Assembly (NCBI GenBank): GCA_002702685.1
Contig: PABD01000109.1
Span: 1-51,205 of the forward strand
From: Planctomyces sp.
Lineage (GTDB): Bacteria > Planctomycetota > Planctomycetia > Planctomycetales > Planctomycetaceae
Direction: 5' to 3'
DNA length: 51,205 nucleotides
Under the pieces are notes generated by a model that was not told where the DNA came from, did not search any database, and saw nothing but the letters and a program-made list of their open reading frames with translations. The translations under genes and the position numbers were made by a program. This document shows, in pieces, positions 18,201 through 26,579 of the stretch. The stretch's first letter is position 1. Each line of letters starts with the position of its first letter.

Positions 18201-18919
18201 AAGACGAGGTCGATGTCGGAACTGTAGTTGATCTCCTCACCACCCAGCTTTCCGAAGCCAATCACGACGAAGTTCGACACATCGACATCCATGTCTTCCG
18301 CGACGAGCCGCAGACAGCTTTGAATCAGGCTGTCCGCCAAGAGCGAAAGCTGGACAGTAACCGACTTGAGGTCGAGCAGCCCGAAGGAATCGCAGGCCCC
18401 GATCCGCAGCAACTCCCAATGCTGATATCGTCGAATCGCATCCAGTCTTTCGCTGAGCGTGGGATAATCAGCAGTTGCCTTTCGTTCTTCTTCGATAAAC
18501 TGTTGCAGGTATTTGAACTCGGAAAGCCGTTTGTGTCGCGTCAACCGGTTCAGATAGTCCGGATTACGCAGCAGGATCTCCGTGAGGAACTGGCTGCCGA
18601 CGAACAGCTTGATCAGGATCTCAACACCGCGGGGATTATTCGCCAGGTATTCGAACAGCACGGTCCGATCGGAAACCGACTGCACATACCGCTCAAAGTT
18701 GATCAGCGAACCATCGGGAGAGGCCGTGTCGGAAAGTGCGACCAGCAGGGTGTTCAAGCAGCGCCCGAGAGCCGCTCGGCACTGATCATTCGGGCAAAGT
18801 TCCGCGAAGCGCTGCCGCGCCTTCGTGACATCGTCGAATCCAACGGGTTCGAGGATGCGCGCGGCCTCGTCGTCCGTAAGATCGCCGGGAATCAGCAGTC
18901 GGGTGAATTCCTCAAACAT
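15296..18919 (-). CDS. glnE: GlnE-type glutamine synthetase adenylyltransferase with ACT-like insertion
   Basis: A 1207-residue bifunctional nucleotidyltransferase. The N-terminal half has GFGKLGGEEINYSSDIDLVF (221-240; D235/D237), the usual GlnE NTase motif, then RVDMRLRPWGRSG and the helical PII-binding-like segment with GSIRDIEFVTQYLQLR. The second NTase copy has ALGKCGGRELGFASDIELMF (932-951; D946, E948) and LDLRLRPYGRAGSL. GlnE reversibly adenylylates glutamine synthetase; the N-terminal copy normally removes AMP, the C-terminal copy adds it. The protein is about 260 residues longer than E. coli GlnE because of a middle region (about 540-740) with two ACT-like units: GLWELTVTGFNMRGSFSIVC and TVLTIESEDTIGFLYEMANA, reminiscent of GlnD. 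Start at ATG 18919; the longer in-frame upstream sequence lacks protein character. A 9-base inverted repeat sits 18 bases upstream of the start. Confidence 0.85.
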   Translation of the reverse strand: MFEEFTRLLIPGDLTDDEAARILEPVGFDDVTKARQRFAELCPNDQCRAALGRCLNTLLVALSDTASPDGSLINFERYVQSVSDRTVLFEYLANNPRGVEILIKLFVGSQFLTEILLRNPDYLNRLTRHKRLSEFKYLQQFIEEERKATADYPTLSERLDAIRRYQHWELLRIGACDSFGLLDLKSVTVQLSLLADSLIQSCLRLVAEDMDVDVSNFVVIGFGKLGGEEINYSSDIDLVFLTDQDASRYWGLGQKLINALMASTGEGFLYRVDMRLRPWGRSGALVNTVKAHVDYLKKHGMTWEKQALLKARIIAGNSTIGKDFLRQVDELIFALPEKAVRENIQNMKSKIEQKVEKQGHGWGEVKQGPGSIRDIEFVTQYLQLRYGGENRSIRHFTTLEALIRLADFGYINAEEYRQLSTGYSFLRTIEHSLQLMHYKQTHQLPENEREMAYLARRLDYPSSKQFIRQYEQHSAAIRRIYEKYILHKGTHAAVPSEELNPNFSHIVTTYKKVFEQGQIDDHIRMMKQLTAERIISIKAKEKPEGLWELTVTGFNMRGSFSIVCGLLFVYGFNIEGGHAFTNLDIGPENNVIGNLDVHDSNRKFINVFLLKPPLDVVLPQVWDRYEDDLRILLTEVQQGRLEESQGMLAKRVAHALKDTSSTQTNLYPVTIEIDNERSTHSTVLTIESEDTIGFLYEMANALSLNNVDVGRVIINSENNIVHDTIFVTTADGSKITDPKQLEELRAAIVLIKHFTHLLPYSPNPETALLHFRDFLIQVFNQPDWAQELASLRKPDVLSALAKLLGVSDFLWEDFLRLQHSNLFPVLRDTESLKIRKEKADLRTELNADLSSLGSMEEKINTLNAFKDREMFRIDMRHILDLISEFGDFSAELSDLAEVVVESATDMCLQPLLERYGTPLLDDGNRCRYSVCALGKCGGRELGFASDIELMFFYEGSGKTSGPDSITTNEFYQHLVEQFKQTIRARQEGIFQLDLRLRPYGRAGSLAVSKEAFEKYFSPEGPAWPYERQALVKLRHVCGDEKFGHAMTTIRDELIYHGPPFDAAAMRAMREKQVRQLVKGSTLNAKLSPGGLVDIEYLVQGLQINYGRANHLLRSSNTRQAIAALHMSGILSPENFEKLRSAHMFQRRLIDALRMVRGNAKDLTVPPVDSEEFEFLARRLGYQSKTMKLKNDLEESITNVLEISRALM

Positions 18920-18936
18920 GAAATGCTGGACCTTGG

Positions 18937-18956
18937 ACGTAAGCGCACGCTTACGT
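18937..18956 (-). promoter_or_regulatory. Perfect inverted repeat upstream of glnE-like gene
   Basis: ACGTAAGCG (18937-18945) and CGCTTACGT (18948-18956) form a perfect 9-base dyad with a 2-base centre. It ends 18 bases before the ATG, so it could be an operator or an RNA hairpin near the ribosome site (AAGG lies between hairpin and ATG). Confidence 0.5.
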
Positions 18957-19408
18957 GCTGAGATGGAATTTAAAGCACATGTCGACGGGAGGGCGCGGGA
19001 TGGTGCAGAAACAGTATCTCGACCGTCGATGTTGGTAAACGAGATGAATTCAAGATGCCGTCCCACGGTCGGGAGTGACGAAACCGGGGGACAAATTCGT
19101 TTGGCTGATGTATTGTGGCTGATTACCTTGAGTTTAACGGAGAGGCAATGCCGGTGCAAAGGCGCCTCGACATTACCCGAGGCAGGATCGAGCGAGTTTT
19201 CTACCCGGGAATGAATCGAGAAAAAATTCTGCCAGATGTACCGCTGAGATAGACCTTTACGGGCATTTCACTAAACCCGTTTCCTGGTCGACGGGAAGGG
19301 AATTGAGATCCCGCCCCCGCTTGATAGAATGAGCGTACCGACACGGTTTGCCGCGAATTCAGCCCGGCCACTTCTCTCGACGGAATCCCCTCCCCGCAAG
19401 GAATTGCA
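18957..19408. promoter_or_regulatory. Divergent intergenic region, glnE-like / dnaE
   Basis: About 450 bases without a convincing gene. Toward dnaE there is a promoter-like pair TTGAGA (19303-19308) and TAGAAT (19325-19330) with a 16-base spacer, each box matching the sigma70 consensus at five of six bases. The remaining stretch (about 18960-19300) shows no recognisable element. Confidence 0.4.
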
Positions 19409-22400
19409 ATGTCCGAACGCCCCTTCGCCCATCTGCACTGTCACACGCATTACAGCCTGCTCGACGGCGCGACCCGCATACCCGACCTCGTCAAGAAGGT
19501 CAAAGCGAACGGGATGAACTCGGTGGCGATCACCGACCACGGCAATCTGTACGGGGCGATGGAGTTCTACAACACCTGCCGGGAAGAAGAAATCAATCCG
19601 ATCATCGGCATGGAGGCATACATCGCGCCCCTCAGCCGTTTTGATCGGTCGGCCTCACGCATGAAAGAAGCGAGCTTCCACCTCACCCTGCTCGCCATGA
19701 ATCCGACCGGCTTTCAGAATCTCATCCGCCTGAGCTCCAAGTCGTTTCTCGAAGGGTTCTATTACAAACCCCGTATCGACAAAGAGATCCTCGAGCAATT
19801 CAACGAAGGCCTCATCTGCCTCTCCGGGTGCGCCTCGAGTGAACTCTCCCGCCTGATTCTTGCCGAGAAATGGAGCGAGTCGGAAGAACTGATCTCCTGG
19901 TACCAGCGTGTCTTCGGTGATCGCTTCTACATGGAGATTCAGAACAGCGGCGTCGACATTCAACGCGAATGCGGAGAAGGCACGATCGATCTCGCCAAAC
20001 GGCTCGGTTTGCCGCTCGTGGCGACGAACGACGCCCACTACCTCGACCAGGCCGACGCCGATCCGCACGATGTCCTTCTCTGTATCAACACCGGTTCACT
20101 GCGGACCGACGAAAAACGGATGAAGATGTCAACGACGGAATTCCACGTCCGCACATCCGAGGAAATGTACGCCGCCTTCCCGGATCAATACGAGGCGGTG
20201 AAACGCTCGCAGGAAATCGCCGATCGTGTCGACATTCAGCTCGAACAGAAAAAACATTACCCCGTCTTCTACCCGCCGGACAACAAGACCGACATCGATT
20301 ATCTCAAAGAGATCTGCGAGAAGCAGCTCGTCGAACGGTTTGACGACGAACTGACCGATGCCCACTGGGAACGACTCAGATTCGAGCTTGGCGTGATCGA
20401 GAAAATGGGGTACGCCAGTTACTTCCTCATCGTGTGGGACTTCGTCCGGTTCGCCGAGGAAAACGGCATTCCGTGTACGGCGAGGGGATCGGCCTGTGGT
20501 GCGCTCGTTGCATTCGTGCTCGGGCTGAGTACCGTCTGTCCCCTGAAGTACGACCTGCTGTTCGAACGCTTCCTTGACCCGAGTCGTAAGGAGCCACCGG
20601 ATATCGATATCGACTTCTGCCGCGACCGTCGGCAGATGGTGATCGACTATACGAAGAAGAAATACGGGGAAGACTGCGTTTCACAGATCGGCACCTACGG
20701 AACCCTCAAAGCGAAAATGGCGATCCGCGATGTCGGTCGCGCCTTGGGCGTCCCACTCTCCCGCGTGAATGAAATCGCGGGGATGATTCCCGAGACGCTT
20801 AACATCAAACTGAAGACGGCGCTCGAAGAAAGCCCCGAACTCAAAGCGGCCTACGATCAGGATCCCGAGGTCAAAGAACTGATCGACATCGCCATGCGAC
20901 TCGAAGGTCTGGCCCGGAGTGCCGGTACGCACGCCGCCGGAGTCGTGGTCGCGGACACGCCGCTTTACGAGTTACTGCCCCTGCAGAAGATTTCCGGCAA
21001 ACAGGACATCCTGACGCAGTGGGACGGCCCGACGGTCGAGAGCGTAGGCCTCCTTAAGATGGACTTCCTCGGGCTGCGAAACCTGACGATTCTCGACAAG
21101 GCGGTGCAGAATGTGAAGAAGCACCAGGGTGTCGAAATCATTCCGCACAAGCTGCCACTCGACGACGCGAAGACGTTCGCGCTGCTGCAGCGTGGGGAAA
21201 CGAAAGGGATCTTCCAGCTGGAATCGGGCGGTATGCGTGACCTCCTGACCAAGATGAAGCCGGACAGCTTCTCCGACATCATCGCGACCTCCGCACTCTA
21301 TCGCCCCGGTCCACTGGAGGGGGGGATGGTGATGACGTACGTGAACGTCAAACATGGTCGGGAACCGATCCCCGAGGTGCACCCGATCATCGACGAAATT
21401 GTCAAAGAGACATACGGCGTCATGGTCTACCAGGAACAGGTCATGCGGATCCTGAACCGACTGGGGGGAATTGAGCTGCCGCAGTCATACCAGTGTATTA
21501 AGGCGATCAGCAAGAAAAAGCTGAAGATCATCGCCATGTACAAGGAACAATTCCTCAAAGGCGCCGTCGAGAATGGGCTGCCGGAAGAAAAAGCGATCAA
21601 CATTTTTGAGATGATCGAAAAGTTCGCCGGTTACGGTTTCAACAAATCTCACTCGACTGCATACGGGGCCATCGCCTATCAGACGGCGTACCTGAAAGCG
21701 CACTATCCGGTTGAGTTCATGGCGGCGCTGCTTTCCTGTGGTATGGAAAGTTCCGACCGCATCATGGAGCATGTCGACGACGCCCGCCGGCAGAACATTG
21801 AAGTACAGCCGCCCGATGTGAATCACTCTGATGTCGACTTCACCGTAGATGGGGAAAAAATCATCTTCGGAATGGGAGCGATCAAAGGTGTCGGCGAATC
21901 GGTTGTTCACGCGATTGTAAATGAACGCAATGCCAATGGTCCGTATCAACACATCTTTGACCTCACCGAACGCATTGATCCGAAACTGCTCAACAAAGGC
22001 GCCCTCGAGTTACTCATCAAAGCGGGGGCGCTCGATCAACTCGGCGGCAACCGCGAGCAATTGACACTGGTCGTAGAGCGCGCAGTGCAGGCGGCGATTT
22101 CGCGACAGAAGGACCGCCAGATGGGGCAGAAGTCCCTCTTCGGAGACGACAGTCCTGCCGTCGGGGGAAAGGAAGAAGAGGGACAGCTCATGACGCTCCC
22201 CGAAGCCCCCGACTGGACTCATACTCAGAAACTAGCCGGCGAGAAGGAAGTCTTTGGCTTCTATCTGACGTCGCATCCCCTCACCGAGCGACAGGGAGAA
22301 ATTACCCGCTATGCCACGCACACGGTGCACGCCGTCGGCGAACTCGATGATGGTACAGAAGTCACGCTCGGTGGCATGATCTCCTCCATCAAACGGGCGA

Positions 22401-22924
22401 CAACCAAAAAGCCAAGTCGCAATGGACACTCCAAGTATGTGAACTTCGACTTCGAAGACCCGACTGGAATCGTCCGCTGCATCATGTGGCCGGAGGAGTT
22501 CTCGCGGATGGGGGAAAAGGTCGAAGCGGAAGCGATCGTCTATGTAAAAGGAAAAGTCGACCGGCGCAGCCGGGAGCCGAACATCGTCGTCAATCGCCTG
22601 CTGACCGTTGAAGAGGCGGACAAGGAATTCACCACGCAGGTCGCGATCAAGTTTCAGAACGGGCTGCATACCCGCCAGGACATGGTGCGCGTGCGGGACA
22701 TCCTCGATAAATACCCCGGCAACACCGAGGTCGTGCTTCTGCTCGATTCCCAGAACGAACAGGACGAACGTTTACGTTATGTGATTTCGACCCCTGCGGC
22801 GCTCCGGGTCACCTGCAGCAGTGGATTTCGCGATGAATTGACCAAAGCGATCGGTCAGGCGAACTTCCGGATGCATGCTCCGGCGGTAAAACCGAAACGG
22901 CCTTCACAATCGATTGGCCGCTGA
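19409..22924 (+). CDS. dnaE: DNA polymerase III alpha subunit
   Basis: The 1171-residue replicative polymerase. The N-terminal PHP domain begins at once (FAHLHCHTHYSLLDGA, residues 6-21). The palm has SRKEPPDIDIDFCRDRR, with D400 and D402 matching the two catalytic aspartates of E. coli DnaE. Also seen are GRGSACGALVAFVLG-like residues (ARGSACGALVAF), the KSHSTAYG motif of the fingers, a helix-hairpin-helix region, and a C-terminal OB fold (VTLGGMISSIKRATTKK). There is no 3'-5' exonuclease domain of PolC type, so it is the DnaE1 form. ATG 19409 is preceded by AAGGA at good spacing. It acts in the replisome with the beta clamp. It has its own promoter-like sequence upstream and no obvious operon partner. 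Confidence 0.97.
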   Translation: MSERPFAHLHCHTHYSLLDGATRIPDLVKKVKANGMNSVAITDHGNLYGAMEFYNTCREEEINPIIGMEAYIAPLSRFDRSASRMKEASFHLTLLAMNPTGFQNLIRLSSKSFLEGFYYKPRIDKEILEQFNEGLICLSGCASSELSRLILAEKWSESEELISWYQRVFGDRFYMEIQNSGVDIQRECGEGTIDLAKRLGLPLVATNDAHYLDQADADPHDVLLCINTGSLRTDEKRMKMSTTEFHVRTSEEMYAAFPDQYEAVKRSQEIADRVDIQLEQKKHYPVFYPPDNKTDIDYLKEICEKQLVERFDDELTDAHWERLRFELGVIEKMGYASYFLIVWDFVRFAEENGIPCTARGSACGALVAFVLGLSTVCPLKYDLLFERFLDPSRKEPPDIDIDFCRDRRQMVIDYTKKKYGEDCVSQIGTYGTLKAKMAIRDVGRALGVPLSRVNEIAGMIPETLNIKLKTALEESPELKAAYDQDPEVKELIDIAMRLEGLARSAGTHAAGVVVADTPLYELLPLQKISGKQDILTQWDGPTVESVGLLKMDFLGLRNLTILDKAVQNVKKHQGVEIIPHKLPLDDAKTFALLQRGETKGIFQLESGGMRDLLTKMKPDSFSDIIATSALYRPGPLEGGMVMTYVNVKHGREPIPEVHPIIDEIVKETYGVMVYQEQVMRILNRLGGIELPQSYQCIKAISKKKLKIIAMYKEQFLKGAVENGLPEEKAINIFEMIEKFAGYGFNKSHSTAYGAIAYQTAYLKAHYPVEFMAALLSCGMESSDRIMEHVDDARRQNIEVQPPDVNHSDVDFTVDGEKIIFGMGAIKGVGESVVHAIVNERNANGPYQHIFDLTERIDPKLLNKGALELLIKAGALDQLGGNREQLTLVVERAVQAAISRQKDRQMGQKSLFGDDSPAVGGKEEEGQLMTLPEAPDWTHTQKLAGEKEVFGFYLTSHPLTERQGEITRYATHTVHAVGELDDGTEVTLGGMISSIKRATTKKPSRNGHSKYVNFDFEDPTGIVRCIMWPEEFSRMGEKVEAEAIVYVKGKVDRRSREPNIVVNRLLTVEEADKEFTTQVAIKFQNGLHTRQDMVRVRDILDKYPGNTEVVLLLDSQNEQDERLRYVISTPAALRVTCSSGFRDELTKAIGQANFRMHAPAVKPKRPSQSIGR

Positions 22925-23052
22925 TCGGCGGAGAGTCGGACTGTCCACGCTGATTTTCGCAAGCGCGTATTGACTTTTATCTCTCCCTCCCGGAGAGTGA
23001 ATGGTCAGGAGTTTTTTCCGGGTCGCCTGTGCGAGCCAGATCGAGGGACAGC

Positions 23053-24024
23053 ATGCTCATTCGGTTTCGATGTTATCAGTGTCAGCACCTTTTCGGCATT
23101 GGCGATGAGGCTGCGGACCGGCACGTCGACTGCCCTTCCTGTGGCCGGACACTCCAGGTTCCCAAACGAGATGGCTTTGCTTCTCCAGCGCGCACACCAC
23201 ATCCCGCCCGGGATCGGGGACTGCTCGCCGCTTGCGAGGCACTCGGGCAAGTTCCTCCTCCGCGCTCCCGTCCGGAACGACCGGACAAAAAATCATCGCT
23301 CAAGCGGGCGCTGGCGGAAATCGCGACGTTGACTCCACCAGCAGTTGAGAACGCCAACGAAGAAGCGACGGAGCCATCCGCTGCCGGGAATAACATCCAT
23401 CGCCCCCGATCACGTGCCCGTCAGATGGCGTTCATCGCGTCCGTTTATCTGCTGGCGGGTGTCGTGGGTTACTATTCCGGGATGCCGGGAACAGACGGCT
23501 CGGCACCTGTTCCGCGGGAAGTCGCCGCTGCTCCCGCACTGGCTGCTGATCTTCTGCAACCTCCAGTGAATCCTGAGTCCGCCTCTCCTGTCATCAGCGG
23601 CCGAGTCCGTTACCGGACCGAGACGGGACAACTGGTTGCCGATAATGGCTCGCTGATTCTCTTCTTCCCGGATTCCCCGCCGGGCGACGAGCCCCCGTCC
23701 TCGACTCCACTCTCGCTTACGGATCTGGACGCCGATCAGAAACGCCTGCAGATGTTGATTCACGCGCTTGGTGGCGAGTTCGCCCACGTGGATTCCGAGG
23801 GGAATTACTCGCTGTCACTTCCCCGAGTCGGAACTTATCATGCCTTCGTGTTTTCCGAAAACGCGGCCCTGGTGCCACAGATGACCGCGGAAACACGCGA
23901 CGTTCTGTCGCGTTACTTCGCGAAACCGGAAGAGTTCATTGCCTCCCGCCGCGTTCAAACGCAGTTGGTGGAAATCAAACCGGAGAACGGGCGCGCGATT
24001 GATATCGATCTTGAGCGTTCATAA
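23053..24024 (+). CDS. Zinc-ribbon, single-pass membrane protein of unknown function
   Basis: A 323-residue protein with start ATG 23053, preceded by GAGGGA at good spacing. The N-terminus has a four-cysteine ribbon: CYQCQHLF (from residue 7) and CPSCGRTLQVP (near 27). A proline/arginine-rich linker follows, then one transmembrane helix (MAFIASVYLLAGVVGYYSG, about residue 120). The part beyond the membrane is Pro/Ala-rich and ends in a beta domain (about 180-320) with phrases GRVRYRTETGQLV and SEGNYSLSLPRVGTYHAFVF, like the carboxypeptidase-regulatory fold often seen in planctomycete proteins. Likely topology: ribbon in the cytoplasm, beta domain outside. The function is not known. Its last six bases overlap the convergent MfnE-like gene. 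Confidence 0.75.
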   Translation: MLIRFRCYQCQHLFGIGDEAADRHVDCPSCGRTLQVPKRDGFASPARTPHPARDRGLLAACEALGQVPPPRSRPERPDKKSSLKRALAEIATLTPPAVENANEEATEPSAAGNNIHRPRSRARQMAFIASVYLLAGVVGYYSGMPGTDGSAPVPREVAAAPALAADLLQPPVNPESASPVISGRVRYRTETGQLVADNGSLILFFPDSPPGDEPPSSTPLSLTDLDADQKRLQMLIHALGGEFAHVDSEGNYSLSLPRVGTYHAFVFSENAALVPQMTAETRDVLSRYFAKPEEFIASRRVQTQLVEIKPENGRAIDIDLERS

Positions 24025-24639
24025 GCTGTCCGCACCGCATTCGGCGTACGCATGAATCGCCGGCTCCGTCGTCCGAAAGTTGACCCACGACAACCGCTTC
24101 AAGTGAGGCAGGTACGTCTTGAAGGCCCGGTCGACGCCATTCGTTTCGCCCCGGAGGAGTTGCTCCCAGGAAACAGGCGGAATCGATTTCAGCAGCCGCA
24201 GTTCATCGAACTGTTGCGTAATTGTGAACCACGCGGCAATGCTGTCGCTGGTAACATCCCAGTTGTGAGGAAGTTCGAGCTCGTACCGGGATTCCAGTCG
24301 CTCCAGAAGTTGCCATGCACATAGAAACGGTCGTCCCTTTTTCTGTTTGAGCACTTTTCGCAGGTGGTTGTAGTAGCCAACGATAGTGCTTTCCGGATAG
24401 CCCAACGCGAATTCAGCGCCATTCACGCCCATCGCCGCGAGTGCCTCCCAATGGCACAACTCTTCCGACACATCAGCATTGCGCCGCACCTCGCGAATTT
24501 CGTCTACCAGACTCCCTCCCCCAATCAGCAGGATCGGAAATTCCTCGTCGTCACGAGTTCGCAAGAATGCTTCCAGTCGCTCGCGCAAGGTCGCGTCGCT
24601 CAGCAGACTGCCGCCGATCTTATAGAGTACCGTCCGCAT
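24019..24639 (-). CDS. Amino acid kinase family protein, MfnE-like
   Basis: A 206-residue small member of the amino acid kinase (aspartate/uridylate kinase) fold: YKIGGSLLSD at the N-terminus, LLIGGGSLVDEIR for the phosphate-binding glycines, and HNWDVTSDSIAAWF, the segment typical of the MfnE branch. MfnE phosphorylates 5-(aminomethyl)-3-furanmethanol phosphate in methanofuran biosynthesis; homologues occur in methylotrophs and in planctomycetes that carry the tetrahydromethanopterin C1 pathway. It is therefore probably a cofactor-biosynthesis kinase in the cytoplasm. It starts three bases after the stop of the phosphoglycerate mutase gene, so the two share a transcript. The exact substrate in this organism is unproven. 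Confidence 0.75.
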   Translation of the reverse strand: MRTVLYKIGGSLLSDATLRERLEAFLRTRDDEEFPILLIGGGSLVDEIREVRRNADVSEELCHWEALAAMGVNGAEFALGYPESTIVGYYNHLRKVLKQKKGRPFLCAWQLLERLESRYELELPHNWDVTSDSIAAWFTITQQFDELRLLKSIPPVSWEQLLRGETNGVDRAFKTYLPHLKRLSWVNFRTTEPAIHAYAECGADSL

Positions 24640-24642
24640 GAA

Positions 24643-25839
24643 TCACCGGATGAAGAGCGGCACGACTTCGTAACCCGGAATCGAGATTGCCGACTTCGCG
24701 GCCGTCGGTTCGTCGTAGGTCACGGCGCCATCGGCTTCGATTCCGGTGCCGCACATTGTGAAGGGGACGTAGCCGTGACTGTGGGTTTTGGTGCGGATGA
24801 GTGTCGGGTGATCGGGGGAAACGAGAATCCGGTAATCGCCTTGGGATTGCAGGTACTCGTGGACCGGGCCGACAATCTCGCGATCGATCGCTTCCAGGGC
24901 CTTTACTTTCTCGGCGGCGTTCCCTTCGTGCGAGGCTTCGTCGGTCGCTTCCACGTGCACGACGACGAAATCTTTCTCCTTCAATGTTTTAATCGCGTAT
25001 TGACCTTTGGCGGTGTAATCCGTATCGAGATATCCCGTCGCCCCCGGAACTTCAACGACGTCCCAGCCAATCAGCCGTCCCATACCGCGGAGCAGGTCGA
25101 CAGCGGTGATGACCGCGCCGGAGAGACCAAAGCGTGTTTTGAAATCGACGAGCGACGGTGCTTTCCCCTGTCCCCATAACCAGACGTTGGTCGCGGGCGG
25201 AGCGCCATGTGGCCTGTTCTGGTTGGCGTCGCACTTCGCGAAGACCGCTTCGCTCGCTTTCATGAGCTCTTGCAGAATCTCGCCTCCTTTACCGGCGGGC
25301 AGCCAGGGGGCGACCGGTTTGTCCGTGATGTCATGCGGCGGATAGGTCGCCGTGCTGTCATCGAAGGGGCCGTCCCCAGCCTCTCCCCGGTAGAGGAGCA
25401 GGTTGCGGTAACTGACTCCGGGAATGAATTCCCACGGCGAGTCCGCGGGCTGTTCCTGCTGCATCAACCCGAGTAACTCCGCTCCGAGATCCGAGGGGAT
25501 CTGTTCGGCGGTGAAGCTTTTCATGAGGCCATCTTCCACGGTCACCAGGTTACACCGCACCGCCCAGTCGTGCGGGCCGAGTTCGATTCCCTGGGCGGCG
25601 GCTTCAATCGGCGCGCGGCCGGTGTGGAACTGGAGCGGGTCGTATCCGAACAGACTCATCGTGCCCACATCGCTCCCCGCGGGCAGGGAAGGGGGGACAT
25701 TATCAGCCTGACCGATAATTCCCATGTTGCACACTTTGTCCATATTGGGCTTGCGGGCGGCCTGGAGGGGGGTCTTGCCCCCCAGCGAATCCTGGGGTTC
25801 GTCGGCGACACCATCGGGGATGACCAGCACGTATTTCAT
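24643..25839 (-). CDS. apgM: 2,3-bisphosphoglycerate-independent phosphoglycerate mutase, archaeal (ApgM) type
   Basis: A 398-residue alkaline-phosphatase-superfamily enzyme that interconverts 3- and 2-phosphoglycerate without a bisphosphate cofactor. It begins MKYVLVIPDGVADEP, with the first metal-binding Asp; LPAGSDVGTMSLFGYDP holds the region of the nucleophilic Ser; later VVVHVEATDEASHEGN, LVSPDHPTLI and KTHSHGYVPFTM supply the remaining Asp and His metal ligands. This pattern is that of the shorter archaeal-type enzyme, not the 510-residue GpmI. It acts in glycolysis/gluconeogenesis, here paired with the MfnE-like kinase by a 3-base gap. Start could be ATG 25839 or the ATG nine bases upstream; neither shows a ribosome site. 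Confidence 0.9.
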   Translation of the reverse strand: MKYVLVIPDGVADEPQDSLGGKTPLQAARKPNMDKVCNMGIIGQADNVPPSLPAGSDVGTMSLFGYDPLQFHTGRAPIEAAAQGIELGPHDWAVRCNLVTVEDGLMKSFTAEQIPSDLGAELLGLMQQEQPADSPWEFIPGVSYRNLLLYRGEAGDGPFDDSTATYPPHDITDKPVAPWLPAGKGGEILQELMKASEAVFAKCDANQNRPHGAPPATNVWLWGQGKAPSLVDFKTRFGLSGAVITAVDLLRGMGRLIGWDVVEVPGATGYLDTDYTAKGQYAIKTLKEKDFVVVHVEATDEASHEGNAAEKVKALEAIDREIVGPVHEYLQSQGDYRILVSPDHPTLIRTKTHSHGYVPFTMCGTGIEADGAVTYDEPTAAKSAISIPGYEVVPLFIR

Positions 25840-26096
25840 AGCATTCATTTCAGGAAAACAGTTTGGGAAACCTGGGGCAGGATCGATGCTTACCGAGAGT
25901 GCAACTATCTCGAAAATGACTCCCTGACGCAACCATAGACGGCCGCCGCCGAAGCCGGTTCGGGGGCCGGGGTTGTTGCCTTTTCCTCGTTTCTATATAT
26001 TCCCGCTCCCTCCGATCCATATTTTCGGAGGGGAATTGGTTTTCTCCTTCCCCTTCCGTTCCGTCGAATTGACTCAGTGGTGGATTAGACTTAGCG

Positions 26097-26579
26097 GTGG
26101 ATTACAAGTTACGTCCTATCGGAAAGAACTGTGCGGCGACGGGCGAACCCCTCGAACCGGGCTCCGTCTGTTTTTCCGTCGTCATGGAACGGCAGGGACA
26201 ATTCGTCCGCGAAGATTATTCCGAGAAAGCGTGGCAAGGTCCGCCTGAAAACGCGATCGGATTCTGGCAGTCGATTGTGCCGGGCGTGGAGAAGGGGAAA
26301 CCGAAAGTTCTCGACACCGAAACGCTGATGCAATATTTCGAACAGCTTTCGGAAGAGGGAAACGAAGCGGTCGAAAAAAATCGGTATGTCATTGCCCTGA
26401 TGCTGCTGCAGAAACGGCGACTGATCATGGAAGACTCCCGCCAGGATGGTATCGAGGAATTCCTGATTTGTTCCGGCAAGCAGGGTGAGGGGCCCTTCGA
26501 AATAAAAAACTTCACGCTTCCCGATGAAGAGGTTAAACTCCTGCAGGAACAACTGCGGGTCTCCCTGTCGGCGGCGTGA
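26097..26579 (+). CDS. Small conserved unknown protein, planctomycete type
   Basis: A 160-residue soluble protein, GTG start at 26097. Visible pattern: KNCAATGEPLEPG (Cys-rich N-terminal turn), SVVMERQGQFVREDYSEKAW, GPPENAIGFWQSIVPG, a helical stretch, then ALMLLQKRRLIMED and a final strand-helix part. I recognise this as a type of short protein seen in planctomycetes but know no function and no named domain. Nothing in the sequence shows an active site. It shares a GTGA overlap with the lipoprotein gene downstream, so the two are translated together. No strong ribosome site was seen in front of it. Confidence 0.7.
   Translation: MDYKLRPIGKNCAATGEPLEPGSVCFSVVMERQGQFVREDYSEKAWQGPPENAIGFWQSIVPGVEKGKPKVLDTETLMQYFEQLSEEGNEAVEKNRYVIALMLLQKRRLIMEDSRQDGIEEFLICSGKQGEGPFEIKNFTLPDEEVKLLQEQLRVSLSAA

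Noticed and set aside
17735-18961. Long plus-strand frame opposite the GlnE-like gene
   Set aside because: No ribosome site or domain; the GlnE NTase motifs are on the minus strand.
18920-19159. N-terminal extension of the GlnE-like protein
   Set aside because: It crosses the inverted repeat and has composition unlike protein; the ATG at 18919 gives the normal family N-terminus.
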